Below are positions 1 to 7,232 of a stretch of DNA of 13,698 nt, one piece after another; the first letter of the stretch is position 1, and the number at the start of each line of letters is the position of its first letter. The position numbers were made by a program, and so were the translations under genes. The notes beneath the pieces are model-generated. The model worked only from the letters and a program-made list of their open reading frames with translations, did not search any database and was not told the DNA's origin. The stretch comes from an uncultured Angelakisella sp. Its GTDB lineage: Bacteria > Bacillota > Clostridia > Oscillospirales > Ruminococcaceae. The DNA lies in the NCBI GenBank assembly GCA_910585535.1, contig CAJUFK010000091.1, forward strand, positions 1 through 13,698. Reading direction: 5' to 3'.

Positions 1-68
1 AGTTTTCTTCCATATTTCTTTGCACTTGACTTGACAATTCCCAGCGACAGAAAGGAGGCAAAGAGCGC

Positions 69-418
69 CCAGGGACTTTGTCCCTGGACCCCAGAGAACG
101 GCCAAAGGACTCCGGCCTGGGGCTGATGTTCCAACCCGCCGCCTTGTTTGTCTTGGGCTGTATGGTCCACTTTTGTTTGTGCTGAACGGTTTCTGGTCCG
201 TCCCCTAGGGATGGGTACCGGCGGCGGTGATTGTGCTGGCAACTTGGCTTTCTATTCCCACCTAACTCCGTCCGGGCGTTTCCGGCCTCTGCTCAGTTGG
301 CCGTATTCGGTGATTTTCTCTGCGGAGAAAATCGAGCCCTTCGGGCTAGTGGCATGCGCCCAAACCTCCGCCGCTGGGCGGCGGCCCCGTAGGCATAGCC
401 GGAGGGGGGATTCCCCCC
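69..418. repeat. cluster of short perfect palindromes in an intergenic stretch (1-589)
   Basis: I see no credible gene in the first 589 bases, but they are rich in short perfect hairpins. These are CCAGGGAC-TTT-GTCCCTGG (69-87), GATTTTCTC-TGCG-GAGAAAATC (312-333), AGCCC-TTC-GGGCT (335-347), CCGCCGC-TGG-GCGGCGG (368-384) and GGGGGG-ATT-CCCCCC (404-418). Four of the five have three-base loops, and three follow each other between 312 and 384. That regularity suggests REP-like intergenic repeats or a block of transcriptional terminators and attenuators rather than coding DNA. Whether they are repeated elsewhere in the genome cannot be judged from one window. Confidence 0.6.
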
Positions 419-525
419 GCAGGGATAAGAAGGAACAAAGCGCAAGGAATATTTATGTATTCCGAGCATTTGTGACGCTGTCTGGGCGGAAGCGGTGTGC
501 TGCGGTTGTGAATACAGGTTCTAAG

Positions 526-554
526 TTGCTTTTCACGCTTTTCTGTGGTAAACT
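526..554 (+). promoter_or_regulatory. sigma-70 type promoter of the aminotransferase operon
   Basis: TTGCTT (526-531) and TAAACT (549-554) are separated by exactly 17 bases. They lie about 35 bases before the start codon at 590, with an AGGAGG ribosome site at 577-582. The -35 matches the consensus at four of six positions and so does the -10, so this is a moderate promoter call supported mainly by spacing and placement. Confidence 0.5.
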
Positions 555-589
555 GAAAACGATCATTCCAATAATTAGGAGGCAGATTT

Positions 590-1720
590 ATGAAAATCCG
601 GGACTTTGGCGTGGAAATTTGGATGAATGCCTATGAAAATGATTGTACTTATAATCTGGCCGAAACCTGTGTCTGTTCCCTCTCTGTGGCGGAATTGCTG
701 GACCTTTCTAACCAGCGGGAGACGGTGCTGGAAGACCTGCTGGCCACCCGCCTGACCTACGGAGATATTGAGGGAAGCCCCCGCCTCCGAAAAGCCATCG
801 CCGGACTCTACCGGAAACAACGCCCCGAAGACATCACCATCACCAACGGAGCCATCGGCGCCAACACCCTTGTTTTGCTCACCCTGGTGGAACCTGGGGA
901 TCGCGTGATCTCGGTGCTGCCCACCTACCAGCAGCACTACTCCATCCCGGAATCCATCGGGGCGGCGGTGGACATCCTTCCCCTCCGGGAGGAGAACGGC
1001 TGGCTCCCCGACCCGGAGGAGCTTCGGGGGCTGGTCCGGAAGGCCGGGGGGCGGGTGAAGATCATCAATATCAACAATCCTAACAACCCCACCGGCTCGG
1101 TGATGGAGGAGCCCCTCCTCCTCCAGCTGGTGGAAATCGCCCGGGAGGCCGGGGCCTGGCTCCTCTGCGATGAGGTCTACCGGGGCCTCTGTCACCAGGG
1201 CGATCCCTACACCGCCTCGGTGGCGGACCTTTACGAGAAGGGGATCTCCACCGGCAGTATGTCCAAGACCTACTCCCTGGCGGGCCTTCGCCTGGGGTGG
1301 ATCGCCGGGTCCCGGGAGCTGTGGCAGATGCTCAGCCGCCAGCGGGACTACCACATCATCAGCGTGGGACGGACAGACGACCTTCTGTCCGCTGTGGCCC
1401 TGGAGAGCAAGGAGGCCATCTCCCGGCGAAACCTGGCCATCTGCCGGGAGGGAGGCCGCCTCCTGGAGGAATTTGTGGCGGGGCAGTCTCACATCAGCTA
1501 TGTAAAGCCCAAGGGGGGTACCACCGCCTTTTTGAAGTACGACCTGCCCATGGAGAGTGCGGAACTCTGCCGCAGGCTCCAGGCGGAGACCGGGGTGATG
1601 CTCCTCCCCGGGTCGGCATTGGACCGGGAGGGGTATTTGCGAATCGGCTACTGCAACGACCCGGCCATTACCAAGACGGGGCTGGAGATCTTTGACCAGT
1701 GGCTCAACCGCCAGGGATAA
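590..1720 (+). CDS. PLP-dependent class I/II aminotransferase
   Basis: This is a fold-type I pyridoxal-phosphate enzyme of about the usual length (376 residues), probably cytoplasmic, that would transfer an amino group between an amino acid and a 2-oxo acid. Visible landmarks are the NNPNNPTG motif (163-169, with the cofactor-contacting Asn), CDEVYRG (193-199, whose Asp binds the pyridine nitrogen), SMSKTYSLAGLRLGW (223-237, with Schiff-base Lys226) and LRIGYCN (350-356, whose Arg351 would bind the substrate carboxylate). The N-terminus (EIWMNAYEND...YNLAET) recalls the branch that contains capreomycidine-synthase-like aminotransferases, but substrate specificity cannot be inferred. The ATG start is supported by AGGAGG seven bases upstream. 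It is the first gene of a probable three-gene operon, ten bases before the next gene. Both downstream partners are membrane proteins, so the pathway is unclear. Confidence 0.9.
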   Translation: MKIRDFGVEIWMNAYENDCTYNLAETCVCSLSVAELLDLSNQRETVLEDLLATRLTYGDIEGSPRLRKAIAGLYRKQRPEDITITNGAIGANTLVLLTLVEPGDRVISVLPTYQQHYSIPESIGAAVDILPLREENGWLPDPEELRGLVRKAGGRVKIININNPNNPTGSVMEEPLLLQLVEIAREAGAWLLCDEVYRGLCHQGDPYTASVADLYEKGISTGSMSKTYSLAGLRLGWIAGSRELWQMLSRQRDYHIISVGRTDDLLSAVALESKEAISRRNLAICREGGRLLEEFVAGQSHISYVKPKGGTTAFLKYDLPMESAELCRRLQAETGVMLLPGSALDREGYLRIGYCNDPAITKTGLEIFDQWLNRQG

Positions 1721-1730
1721 GGAGGAAGAA

Positions 1731-2327
1731 ATGACAGGACGAGGAACCAAGGGCGGGATGTGGCTCATCCGCCTGGGAATGCTCCTTAGCATAGGGGCAC
1801 TGCTTTGGGGCTCCTGGGTCCTTTGGACCCACCGCCAGGGGACCCCGGGAGACCCGGCGGGCTTTTACCGGGAGGTCTACCGTAAGAGTCTGGAGACCAA
1901 CTCCTATGTTGCTACGGACGAGGGAAAGTACCCCCGGCGGATCCTAGTTGTCAATCTGTCCGACAGCATCCTTGCCCCGGAGGAGCAGGAGGAACTGCTG
2001 GGCCTGCTCCGGGAGGACTGGCCGGGGCTGGAGGTGACCAGCGCCCCTCTGGAGGGACACCTTCACGGGCGGGCGGACCCGAACTTGGGAGAAAAGGTCC
2101 GCTTGGGGGAAGAAGAGATCCTTTTGGATGACACGGTGGTGATCTACACCCCAAAGGTCCATTTTATGGAAACGATCCCAAGCCGGGAGTCCTTTGGGGT
2201 ACAGCCCATCCCGGTGGAAATTATTATGGAAGCTGGCGGTTATAATTGTGTCGTAACCTCCTTTATCCACTACCCTAAAGCAGGCTGGACGGAAAAGGGG
2301 ACGGCGGATATTTTTGCTCACTCCTAA
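1731..2327 (+). CDS. hypothetical single-pass membrane-anchored protein
   Basis: I do not recognise this 198-residue protein. It begins with a short basic stretch (MTGRGTKGG) followed by a hydrophobic helix (about residues 10-32, WLIRLGMLLSIGALLWGSWVLW) and then a soluble domain of about 165 residues. It is therefore likely anchored by its N-terminus with the C-terminal domain outside. No lipobox or catalytic motif is evident. The frame is open from 1692, but the ATG at 1731 is preferred: it has a strong GGAGGA ribosome site directly after the aminotransferase stop, and the hydrophobic anchor then sits at the N-terminus. It is translated just after the aminotransferase (10-base gap) and is probably co-transcribed with it. 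Confidence 0.75.
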   Translation: MTGRGTKGGMWLIRLGMLLSIGALLWGSWVLWTHRQGTPGDPAGFYREVYRKSLETNSYVATDEGKYPRRILVVNLSDSILAPEEQEELLGLLREDWPGLEVTSAPLEGHLHGRADPNLGEKVRLGEEEILLDDTVVIYTPKVHFMETIPSRESFGVQPIPVEIIMEAGGYNCVVTSFIHYPKAGWTEKGTADIFAHS

Positions 2328-2353
2328 AACACCAAAATAAAGAAAGGCAACGG

Positions 2354-2875
2354 ATGAAATTAAGAATGTCTTTGCGGACCCTGCTTGGTCTCCTGCCGGA
2401 ACATGAGGTCCTTTCCCGAATGGTTCAGAGAATATGGTTTACCGCTCCCATTTTTTGGCCAGTCCTGTTTCTTTTTGGCCCCGAGGTGGCCCCAGTCTGG
2501 GGGAGCAGACTGCTTTTCGGTTTGCTGCTGTTCCTTTTTTTCCAGGATGGTCTCCTGGGGTGGCAGTGGCCCAAAAGATGGTGCTTGCTTCTAGGGGGAG
2601 GCTACACCGTCATTTCGGCGACTGCCAGAGTAGGGTTTCTTTTGTCGCATGGTAGCGAAGGGTGGACCATCTTTCTTGTTGCCTTTTGCCTTGTTGCTGC
2701 CTTGATCTGTGGCTGGTGTTTTCTTTTACTGGGCCCCGCCTTCCTGGAAACGGGTGGCGCTTTGAACTTTTTAGGAGACGAACTGGCCTTTTGGCTCCTT
2801 TTTCCCTTGTTTCTCTGTGCCTGTCTCTTTGCCGCCTGGCTCTTGGGACAAAGGTTCCGCAAAAAAGAGAGATGA
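2354..2875 (+). CDS. hypothetical multi-pass membrane protein
   Basis: This is a 173-residue, very hydrophobic protein with about four or five predicted membrane helices, around residues 28-45, 52-66, 77-96, 104-126 and 143-163. It has a basic C-terminal tail (RFRKKER), which by the positive-inside rule suggests a cytoplasmic C-terminus. No family signature is recognisable. A GAAAGG ribosome site precedes the ATG. It lies 26 bases after the membrane-anchored protein gene and is followed at once by a strong hairpin, so it is the last gene of the operon. A link with the aminotransferase (for example a transporter or a membrane-bound complex) is possible but unsupported. Confidence 0.7.
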   Translation: MKLRMSLRTLLGLLPEHEVLSRMVQRIWFTAPIFWPVLFLFGPEVAPVWGSRLLFGLLLFLFFQDGLLGWQWPKRWCLLLGGGYTVISATARVGFLLSHGSEGWTIFLVAFCLVAALICGWCFLLLGPAFLETGGALNFLGDELAFWLLFPLFLCACLFAAWLLGQRFRKKER

Positions 2876-2877
2876 CA

Positions 2878-2908
2878 AAGCGCCCCCCGCCAACGGCGGG
2901 GGGCGCTT
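2878..2908. terminator. bidirectional hairpin terminator between convergent genes
   Basis: There is a perfect 14-bp stem, AAGCGCCCCCCGCC (2878-2891) with GGCGGGGGGCGCTT (2895-2908), around a three-base AAC loop. It starts three bases after the stop of the membrane protein gene and ends 29 bases before the stop of the minus-strand gene tail at 2938. The arms give A-run/T-run character on both strands, so it could terminate both converging units. Confidence 0.85.
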
Positions 2909-2937
2909 CTTGGTGTTTCGCTAGGTCGCGGGTGGCC

Positions 2938-2970
2938 TTACTTGCCGGCCTTAATGGCAGCCTGGGCGGC
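2938..2970 (-). pseudogene. ppdK: severed 3' end of a pyruvate, phosphate dikinase-like gene
   Basis: On the minus strand this stretch reads A-A-Q-A-A-I-K-A-G-K-stop. Dikinases of this family in Clostridia end in ...ARLAAAQAA(L/I)..., so the match fits the extreme C-terminus of PPDK, the enzyme that interconverts pyruvate, ATP and Pi with PEP, AMP and PPi. Upstream in the same frame the reading continues V-S-I-A-P-F-Y-Q-Q-R-V-C (listed going upstream) and then meets stops TAA and TGA near 3004-3009, so the rest of the gene is not here. The tail's stop faces the convergent terminator, as expected for a normal gene end. I infer that an element has inserted within the last codons. The remainder should lie beyond the right edge of the window. 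With only ten residues the family assignment is tentative. Confidence 0.45.
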
Positions 2971-3070
2971 AACAGATATTGCGGGGAAATACTGTTGTCG
3001 AACACATTATCAACTCATGAAACAGTGACCTACTCTGCAAGGATGGCCTGTCCACTGGCTTTGCGATGCT

Positions 3071-3099
3071 ATTATATCACATGAAATATGCCCCGTCAA
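3071..3099 (-). promoter_or_regulatory. outward-reading consensus promoter at the element's left end
   Basis: On the minus strand TTGACG (3094-3099) and TATAAT (3071-3076) are separated by exactly 17 bases, close to an ideal sigma-70 promoter. It lies just after the recombinase stop and points out of the element toward the junction at about 2970. No ribosome site plus reading frame follows before the junction. In the integrated state it would only read into the dikinase-like gene tail and the bidirectional terminator. In an excised circle it would cross the joined ends and read into genes at the opposite end of the element. Confidence 0.65.
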
Positions 3100-3112
3100 A
3101 TGGTGTTTTATA

Positions 3113-4948
3113 TTAGATGCTTACAATGACCGTTTTATTCCTCCATTTTTTTCCAAAGAATTTCATGCCGATGGAATGGCAGTATTCCTCCGCTTCCGCT
3201 TTCGTAATGGTAAATGTGAGTAATGTTTGTGGATTTGTAATATGCTTGCTGAGCATCGAATCAATACAATCAATGCCACCGGCATCGGCACGCTGTTTCT
3301 CACGGTAAAGTTGCAGAGCAATTTTGCTGGGGGTCATCATTTGCCGTTGCTCCGGAGCCATATCCGCCGACAGGTCAAGTGTCCAGTTAAATGTGTCATC
3401 ATCCACAACTACCACTTGGAGAATAAACTGTTCAATCAACGCTTCGGGGATCAAGGGTCCGGAGAAATCGCTCCATCTGCTTAATGTGCGCCGAATTTGA
3501 TTCATATCCAAGGCTGAAACGGAGGAAACCGGGTCTTGGCTGTCCAAATCATTCAGCTGTAACTGGAGGGATTCCAACTCCGCTTGAATTTTCTGGTTAT
3601 CACGCAGAAACACTTCTCGTGGAATATCCCCCATGGCGCACATTCCCCGAAGGCCCTCCTGCTTTTTTACCAGTTCCTCCATCTGCGCTTTTAATGCATC
3701 CGCCAGAGAAGAATTGCTTTTACACTCTTCTGCGGCGCACTCTTCAATCATTTGACAGGCCAGTAGAACAGCCTCCTTCTGCTCTCCCCAAACTGCTCGA
3801 AATACGGAAAGCGCCATCAAATCAATATGCCAAAAGGGAATGCTTTTGCTCTTGCAGACTTTGGAAGCATCTAAACCGTGAGCCTTCAGATATTTCTCAC
3901 TCACTTCTCTTTTTTGACGGTAGCACTCATAACCATATGTTTTATTCCCGTTTACATTCTTGTGCCAGAGGAAACGGCGAAAGGAGGAGCCGCAGCTGCA
4001 CCGCAGCTTGGAACACCAGACAGATTGTGGTTCCTTGCGGCAAAAACGCCGAAGTTTTCCATCTTCACCAAGCTGGTGCGTACTTTTCTTCAAACGCAGT
4101 TCAGCGCAGCAATCCCATAATTCTTCGGATATGATCGGCTCAAAATCCCCTTTGACATAGACAAAATCTTCATCCCGATGATTGATTCGCTTTTGGGTCA
4201 GATACCCGTCACTATGAGATTTGTTGTAGCCGATATATCCTTTGTATGTAGCGTTGCGGAGTATTCGCCCAATTCGGTCCAGCTTCCATTCCACTTCGCC
4301 ATGGGCGTTTTTGCATCCAAGACGGATCAACTCGGCGCAGATTCGTTTATACCCCCAGCCATCCGCATACAGTCGGAAAATTTTCTGGACAACATAGGCT
4401 TGTTCTGGGTTGATGACATATGTACCATTAACTCGATCATACCCCAGGATATTTCCAGTACCATAGAGGACCCCTTTCTCCCTGCTGATTTGCTGACCCG
4501 CACGAACACGCTCCGATATTTTTCGGCTTTCCTCTTGAGCAAGGGTGGCCATAATGGTCAGGCGGAGCTCCCCGTCTCCGTCCATTGTCCAGATGTTATC
4601 CTGAATGAAATAGACTTCGATCCCAATTCGACTTAGTTCCCGTGTGACAGTTAGCGTGTCCACCGTGTTCCGTGCAAAACGGCAAACCTCGCGGGTCACG
4701 ACCAAATCAAACCTGTGCTGTCTGGCATCCTTCAGCATACGCATGAACGCCGGGCGTTTTTGTGCCGCTGTTCCGGTGATACCTTCGTCATAATACCGCT
4801 CAACGATGATCCAGTCCTGGTGCTGCAAGGCAACGCCCTCATACCAGGCTTGCTGATTTTCAAATGCGGAAAGCTGTGCTTCATGCTCTGTGGAAACACG
4901 GCCATAGATGGCAACACGGCGCAGCCGTGATACTTGGGCGTTGCCCAT
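3113..4948 (-). CDS. large serine recombinase (site-specific integrase)
   Basis: A 611-residue site-specific recombinase that would integrate and excise the element between attachment sites through a phosphoserine intermediate. An N-terminal resolvase domain (about 11-150) has YGRVS with nucleophile Ser19, the DEGITGT and KRPAF stretches, and the arginine-rich TREVCRFAR catalytic motif (85-93). A recombinase domain (about 165-290) includes ILGYDR and RILRNATYKGYIG. A zinc-ribbon-like segment holds Cys312, 317, 319 and 342, with 365 nearby. A predicted coiled coil (about 400-475) and a C-terminal tail follow. The length is normal for the large serine recombinase class and the catalytic residues are present, so it looks intact. 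The ATG at 4948 has a GGGGGG/AAAGG-type ribosome site. It is the last gene of a leftward operon, 39 bases after a 37-residue ORF, and ends close to the presumed element end, as is usual for integrases. Confidence 0.95.
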   Translation of the reverse strand: MGNAQVSRLRRVAIYGRVSTEHEAQLSAFENQQAWYEGVALQHQDWIIVERYYDEGITGTAAQKRPAFMRMLKDARQHRFDLVVTREVCRFARNTVDTLTVTRELSRIGIEVYFIQDNIWTMDGDGELRLTIMATLAQEESRKISERVRAGQQISREKGVLYGTGNILGYDRVNGTYVINPEQAYVVQKIFRLYADGWGYKRICAELIRLGCKNAHGEVEWKLDRIGRILRNATYKGYIGYNKSHSDGYLTQKRINHRDEDFVYVKGDFEPIISEELWDCCAELRLKKSTHQLGEDGKLRRFCRKEPQSVWCSKLRCSCGSSFRRFLWHKNVNGNKTYGYECYRQKREVSEKYLKAHGLDASKVCKSKSIPFWHIDLMALSVFRAVWGEQKEAVLLACQMIEECAAEECKSNSSLADALKAQMEELVKKQEGLRGMCAMGDIPREVFLRDNQKIQAELESLQLQLNDLDSQDPVSSVSALDMNQIRRTLSRWSDFSGPLIPEALIEQFILQVVVVDDDTFNWTLDLSADMAPEQRQMMTPSKIALQLYREKQRADAGGIDCIDSMLSKHITNPQTLLTFTITKAEAEEYCHSIGMKFFGKKWRNKTVIVSI

Positions 4949-4987
4949 GTTATTTCCCCCCCTTTCAAATTAAAGATAGGTAATCAA

Positions 4988-5101
4988 TTATTTTGCGTAT
5001 TTGTCCAGAATGTTTGCATAGGTAGCCCTGTTCAAAAGCCCTTGTGCATACAGTGCAGCAATTAGCTTTAGGGCGATTTCCTTTGGTGTTAAAGCCGACA
5101 T
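4988..5101 (-). CDS. 37-residue SHOCT-like small protein
   Basis: A short ORF with an excellent GAGGAGG ribosome site (5109-5115, seven bases before the ATG). It reads M-S-A-L-T-P-K-E-I-A-L-K-L-I, then A-A-L-Y-A-Q-G-L-L-N, then R-A-T-Y-A-N-I-L-D-K-Y-A-K. This matches the pattern of SHOCT-type helical hairpins (LTP.E...KLI..LY.QGLI....Y), small domains often found just upstream of recombinases in Firmicutes integrative elements. It begins 16 bases after the helicase gene, with its ribosome site right after the helicase stop, and is followed by the recombinase. A role as an oligomerisation module or recombination accessory factor is inference only. Confidence 0.75.
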   Translation of the reverse strand: MSALTPKEIALKLIAALYAQGLLNRATYANILDKYAK

Positions 5102-5117
5102 CAAAACACCTCCTCAA

Positions 5118-7232
5118 CTATAACGAAAATTTTGTATACAGGGCGGTTGCTCCGCTACCCGTTGTTTTAATGTGTATTTTGAAGTAATTCTGCACCTCCG
5201 GGTGTTTTTTCGCTTCTTTGAACTGCGGTAAATTTAATCCGGTTTCTGCTCGGATTTGTTCCGGTGTGAAATTCGTGTTATCTGGAACTTGCATCAAAAA
5301 CTCCAACAAAACGGCGGCATGGGTCCGCTTTCCCATATATGAGCGGTTCAGCACTACTGCGGTTCGACAGCTTTCCGGAAGTTCGGTATGTTCCAGAATT
5401 TGGCAATCTGCAAAGTACTTTTTCAAATACTGGATGACGCCGTTAGGCGGCTGCAAGATCCACAAATCAATCGGCTGGGTCTCACCATGATTTCGGAGCG
5501 CGCTGCGGAATACCAACTGTACGATGTCCCGTGCAAGTGTAATATCCTGCATATCTATAACACAGGGAACGCTGTCCAACCGGCATTTTCTTTCTGACAC
5601 CTCCAATGTGGTGTTGATTTCGTCACGACATCTACCGTCAAAATCCAGAGCCAGCGTGCGACTGATATAGTCCCTCGGTTCAAACCGATTTAGGCCAATG
5701 CAGATTACACAAGTGCTTTCCCGATACAGATTGGAACCATTCATACCCCCAAAGTAAGGTAACAACGCTTGGGCTTGTCCATCATACCCAATGTAAGGGA
5801 TCAAGAGGTCGTGGAAGTCTTTCAAGGCATTCCACATAACTCCGGCATAGCTCTTGTAGGTAACGGCCAATATTTTCTTGTGCTTTTGTGCGATTTGCGG
5901 TAAAATAAATTGTAGCCAGGAAGTTAATGCTGAAAGATTCTGATTTTTGGACAATCCGGATCTTGAACTATTAAACAAATCTCCCCGCTGAATGTTGATA
6001 CAGAGACGGTCAAAAGATTCCAAATTCTGATCCGGAAAGCATATGATGTTCGGGTTTTGAGATAACTCCGGGGAAAGTGATGCTGTACCGCTGAACAGGA
6101 ATGTTGCAGGCTGGCCTTCACCGTAAATTTTTTTGATTCTGGGGAAGAAGAGTGTAAAGTCCTGACCAACTGCATAGTAAGCACTTTCGGTATCCTTGAG
6201 GACATTGATTATCCGGCTTGATGGGTGATTTGTCTTTCCCAGATATTCCTCAAGTAAAGCCGCAAAATTTCTCAACTTTTCTGGCGTGAAACCGGCTTCG
6301 TTCAACTCCTTTTTTGATATTAGGCCATACATTCCCAGATGCTTACGCGCCGTCTTTGACAGCTGGAAGTACGGGTTACGCATGGTTGCATTCCACTCAT
6401 AAAGAACGGTAGACTTCTCTTTCCAAAACTTCATTTGATAGCTGGGTTTGAATTGTGCAAGCTCAGATTCAATTTTGTTCAACACCTCCAAACTCAAAGC
6501 GTTGTCCTCAATGATTGGTGGAAGCTCGTCCACCATCAGAAGTGTCCGGTTATGCTGCCCTTCTTCGTTCTCCCATATGAGGAATGGTGTTATATCTTCC
6601 ATGTATCGTTGGTATCGGGCATGGAGCATAATCAGGATCGGTGTATTGCGGGTTTGGCTGGCTGACTGAACCAGGGGACAGTCAGCATAGTCAAGACAGC
6701 TATGCCCAAGACATTCCTCATAGGAGGTAGCCGTACCATTTGGACATCTGCCTTGGGACAGATTGTAATCGTTGGGTGCGGAGATGGCTTTAGCGATGTT
6801 CCGGTCAGGACTGTACTTGTTGCAAAGCTGTTCAAGTTCTTCGGCTTCGGAAGTTTTCTCTACCACTACGATTACACCGCCAATCTCTTTGGCAATCGGT
6901 GTGTTGCTCAAAAATTCAAGAGAGAATATCAGTAACAGAGCGTACATTAGGGTTGTTTTGCCTACCCCCGGTTGGAATGGGATTGCGGTAACGGTTCCGG
7001 AAACCGCTTGCAGAATAGTTTCTGCCGCTTTAGCAAGCAGTTCCCGCTGGCCAGGTAAGTATGTTAAACCGCGAATCGAAAAGTAATCGTCCAGTTTCTT
7101 CAGAACATGTGGGTATAACTTCATGGGATCAGAATCCTTGCGATGTTCCAGTTTTTTGAACTCACTCCCATGGTTCCGAACGCTATTTTTATCCCGGACC
7201 TCCGAATCAATGGCTGCAATCCCTTGTATCAC
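5118..7232 (-). CDS. DinG/XPD-like SF2 helicase with putative 4Fe-4S cluster
   Basis: A 704-residue predicted ATP-dependent DNA helicase, diverged from known families. Landmarks in order: Walker A core GVGKTT (89-94); motif Ia-like IVVVEKT (121-127); four cysteines at 163, 174, 179 and 185; IMLHARYQRY (201-210), at the place of the NHALL motif of DinG; Walker B LLMVDE (231-236); FLFSGTASL (378-386, motif III-like); KILAVTYKSY (453-462, motif IV-like); and QLVFRSALRNHG (572-583, motif VI-like, Arg576 and Arg580). The last three cysteines follow C-x4-C-x5-C, the spacing of the E. coli DinG cluster. The residue after DE is not Ala-His but Leu-Pro (DELP), which is unusual. The C-terminus (about 633-704) could be a small winged helix. 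The GTG start overlaps the preceding stop by three bases (GTGA), which suggests translational coupling. An ATG at 7124 (residue 37) is an alternative start. Confidence 0.7.
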   Translation of the reverse strand: MIQGIAAIDSEVRDKNSVRNHGSEFKKLEHRKDSDPMKLYPHVLKKLDDYFSIRGLTYLPGQRELLAKAAETILQAVSGTVTAIPFQPGVGKTTLMYALLLIFSLEFLSNTPIAKEIGGVIVVVEKTSEAEELEQLCNKYSPDRNIAKAISAPNDYNLSQGRCPNGTATSYEECLGHSCLDYADCPLVQSASQTRNTPILIMLHARYQRYMEDITPFLIWENEEGQHNRTLLMVDELPPIIEDNALSLEVLNKIESELAQFKPSYQMKFWKEKSTVLYEWNATMRNPYFQLSKTARKHLGMYGLISKKELNEAGFTPEKLRNFAALLEEYLGKTNHPSSRIINVLKDTESAYYAVGQDFTLFFPRIKKIYGEGQPATFLFSGTASLSPELSQNPNIICFPDQNLESFDRLCINIQRGDLFNSSRSGLSKNQNLSALTSWLQFILPQIAQKHKKILAVTYKSYAGVMWNALKDFHDLLIPYIGYDGQAQALLPYFGGMNGSNLYRESTCVICIGLNRFEPRDYISRTLALDFDGRCRDEINTTLEVSERKCRLDSVPCVIDMQDITLARDIVQLVFRSALRNHGETQPIDLWILQPPNGVIQYLKKYFADCQILEHTELPESCRTAVVLNRSYMGKRTHAAVLLEFLMQVPDNTNFTPEQIRAETGLNLPQFKEAKKHPEVQNYFKIHIKTTGSGATALYTKFSL

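Noticed and set aside
148..636. 162-residue open frame upstream of the aminotransferase
   Set aside because: It runs through the palindrome cluster and into the aminotransferase gene, has no ribosome site and has low-complexity, arginine-rich content. It looks like a chance frame in GC-rich DNA.
575..1792. 405-residue open frame opposite the aminotransferase
   Set aside because: Antisense shadow of a gene with clear PLP-enzyme motifs; typical of GC-rich coding DNA.
2991..3026. ACTGTT/AACAGT dyad as the exact attachment core
   Set aside because: Only six bases per arm match and the half-sites diverge inward. Without the right end of the element the crossover point cannot be placed, so it is mentioned only as a possible part of the site.
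3484..4636. Long open frames on the plus strand across the recombinase gene
   Set aside because: Antisense to an intact recombinase with conserved catalytic residues; no ribosome sites or family features.
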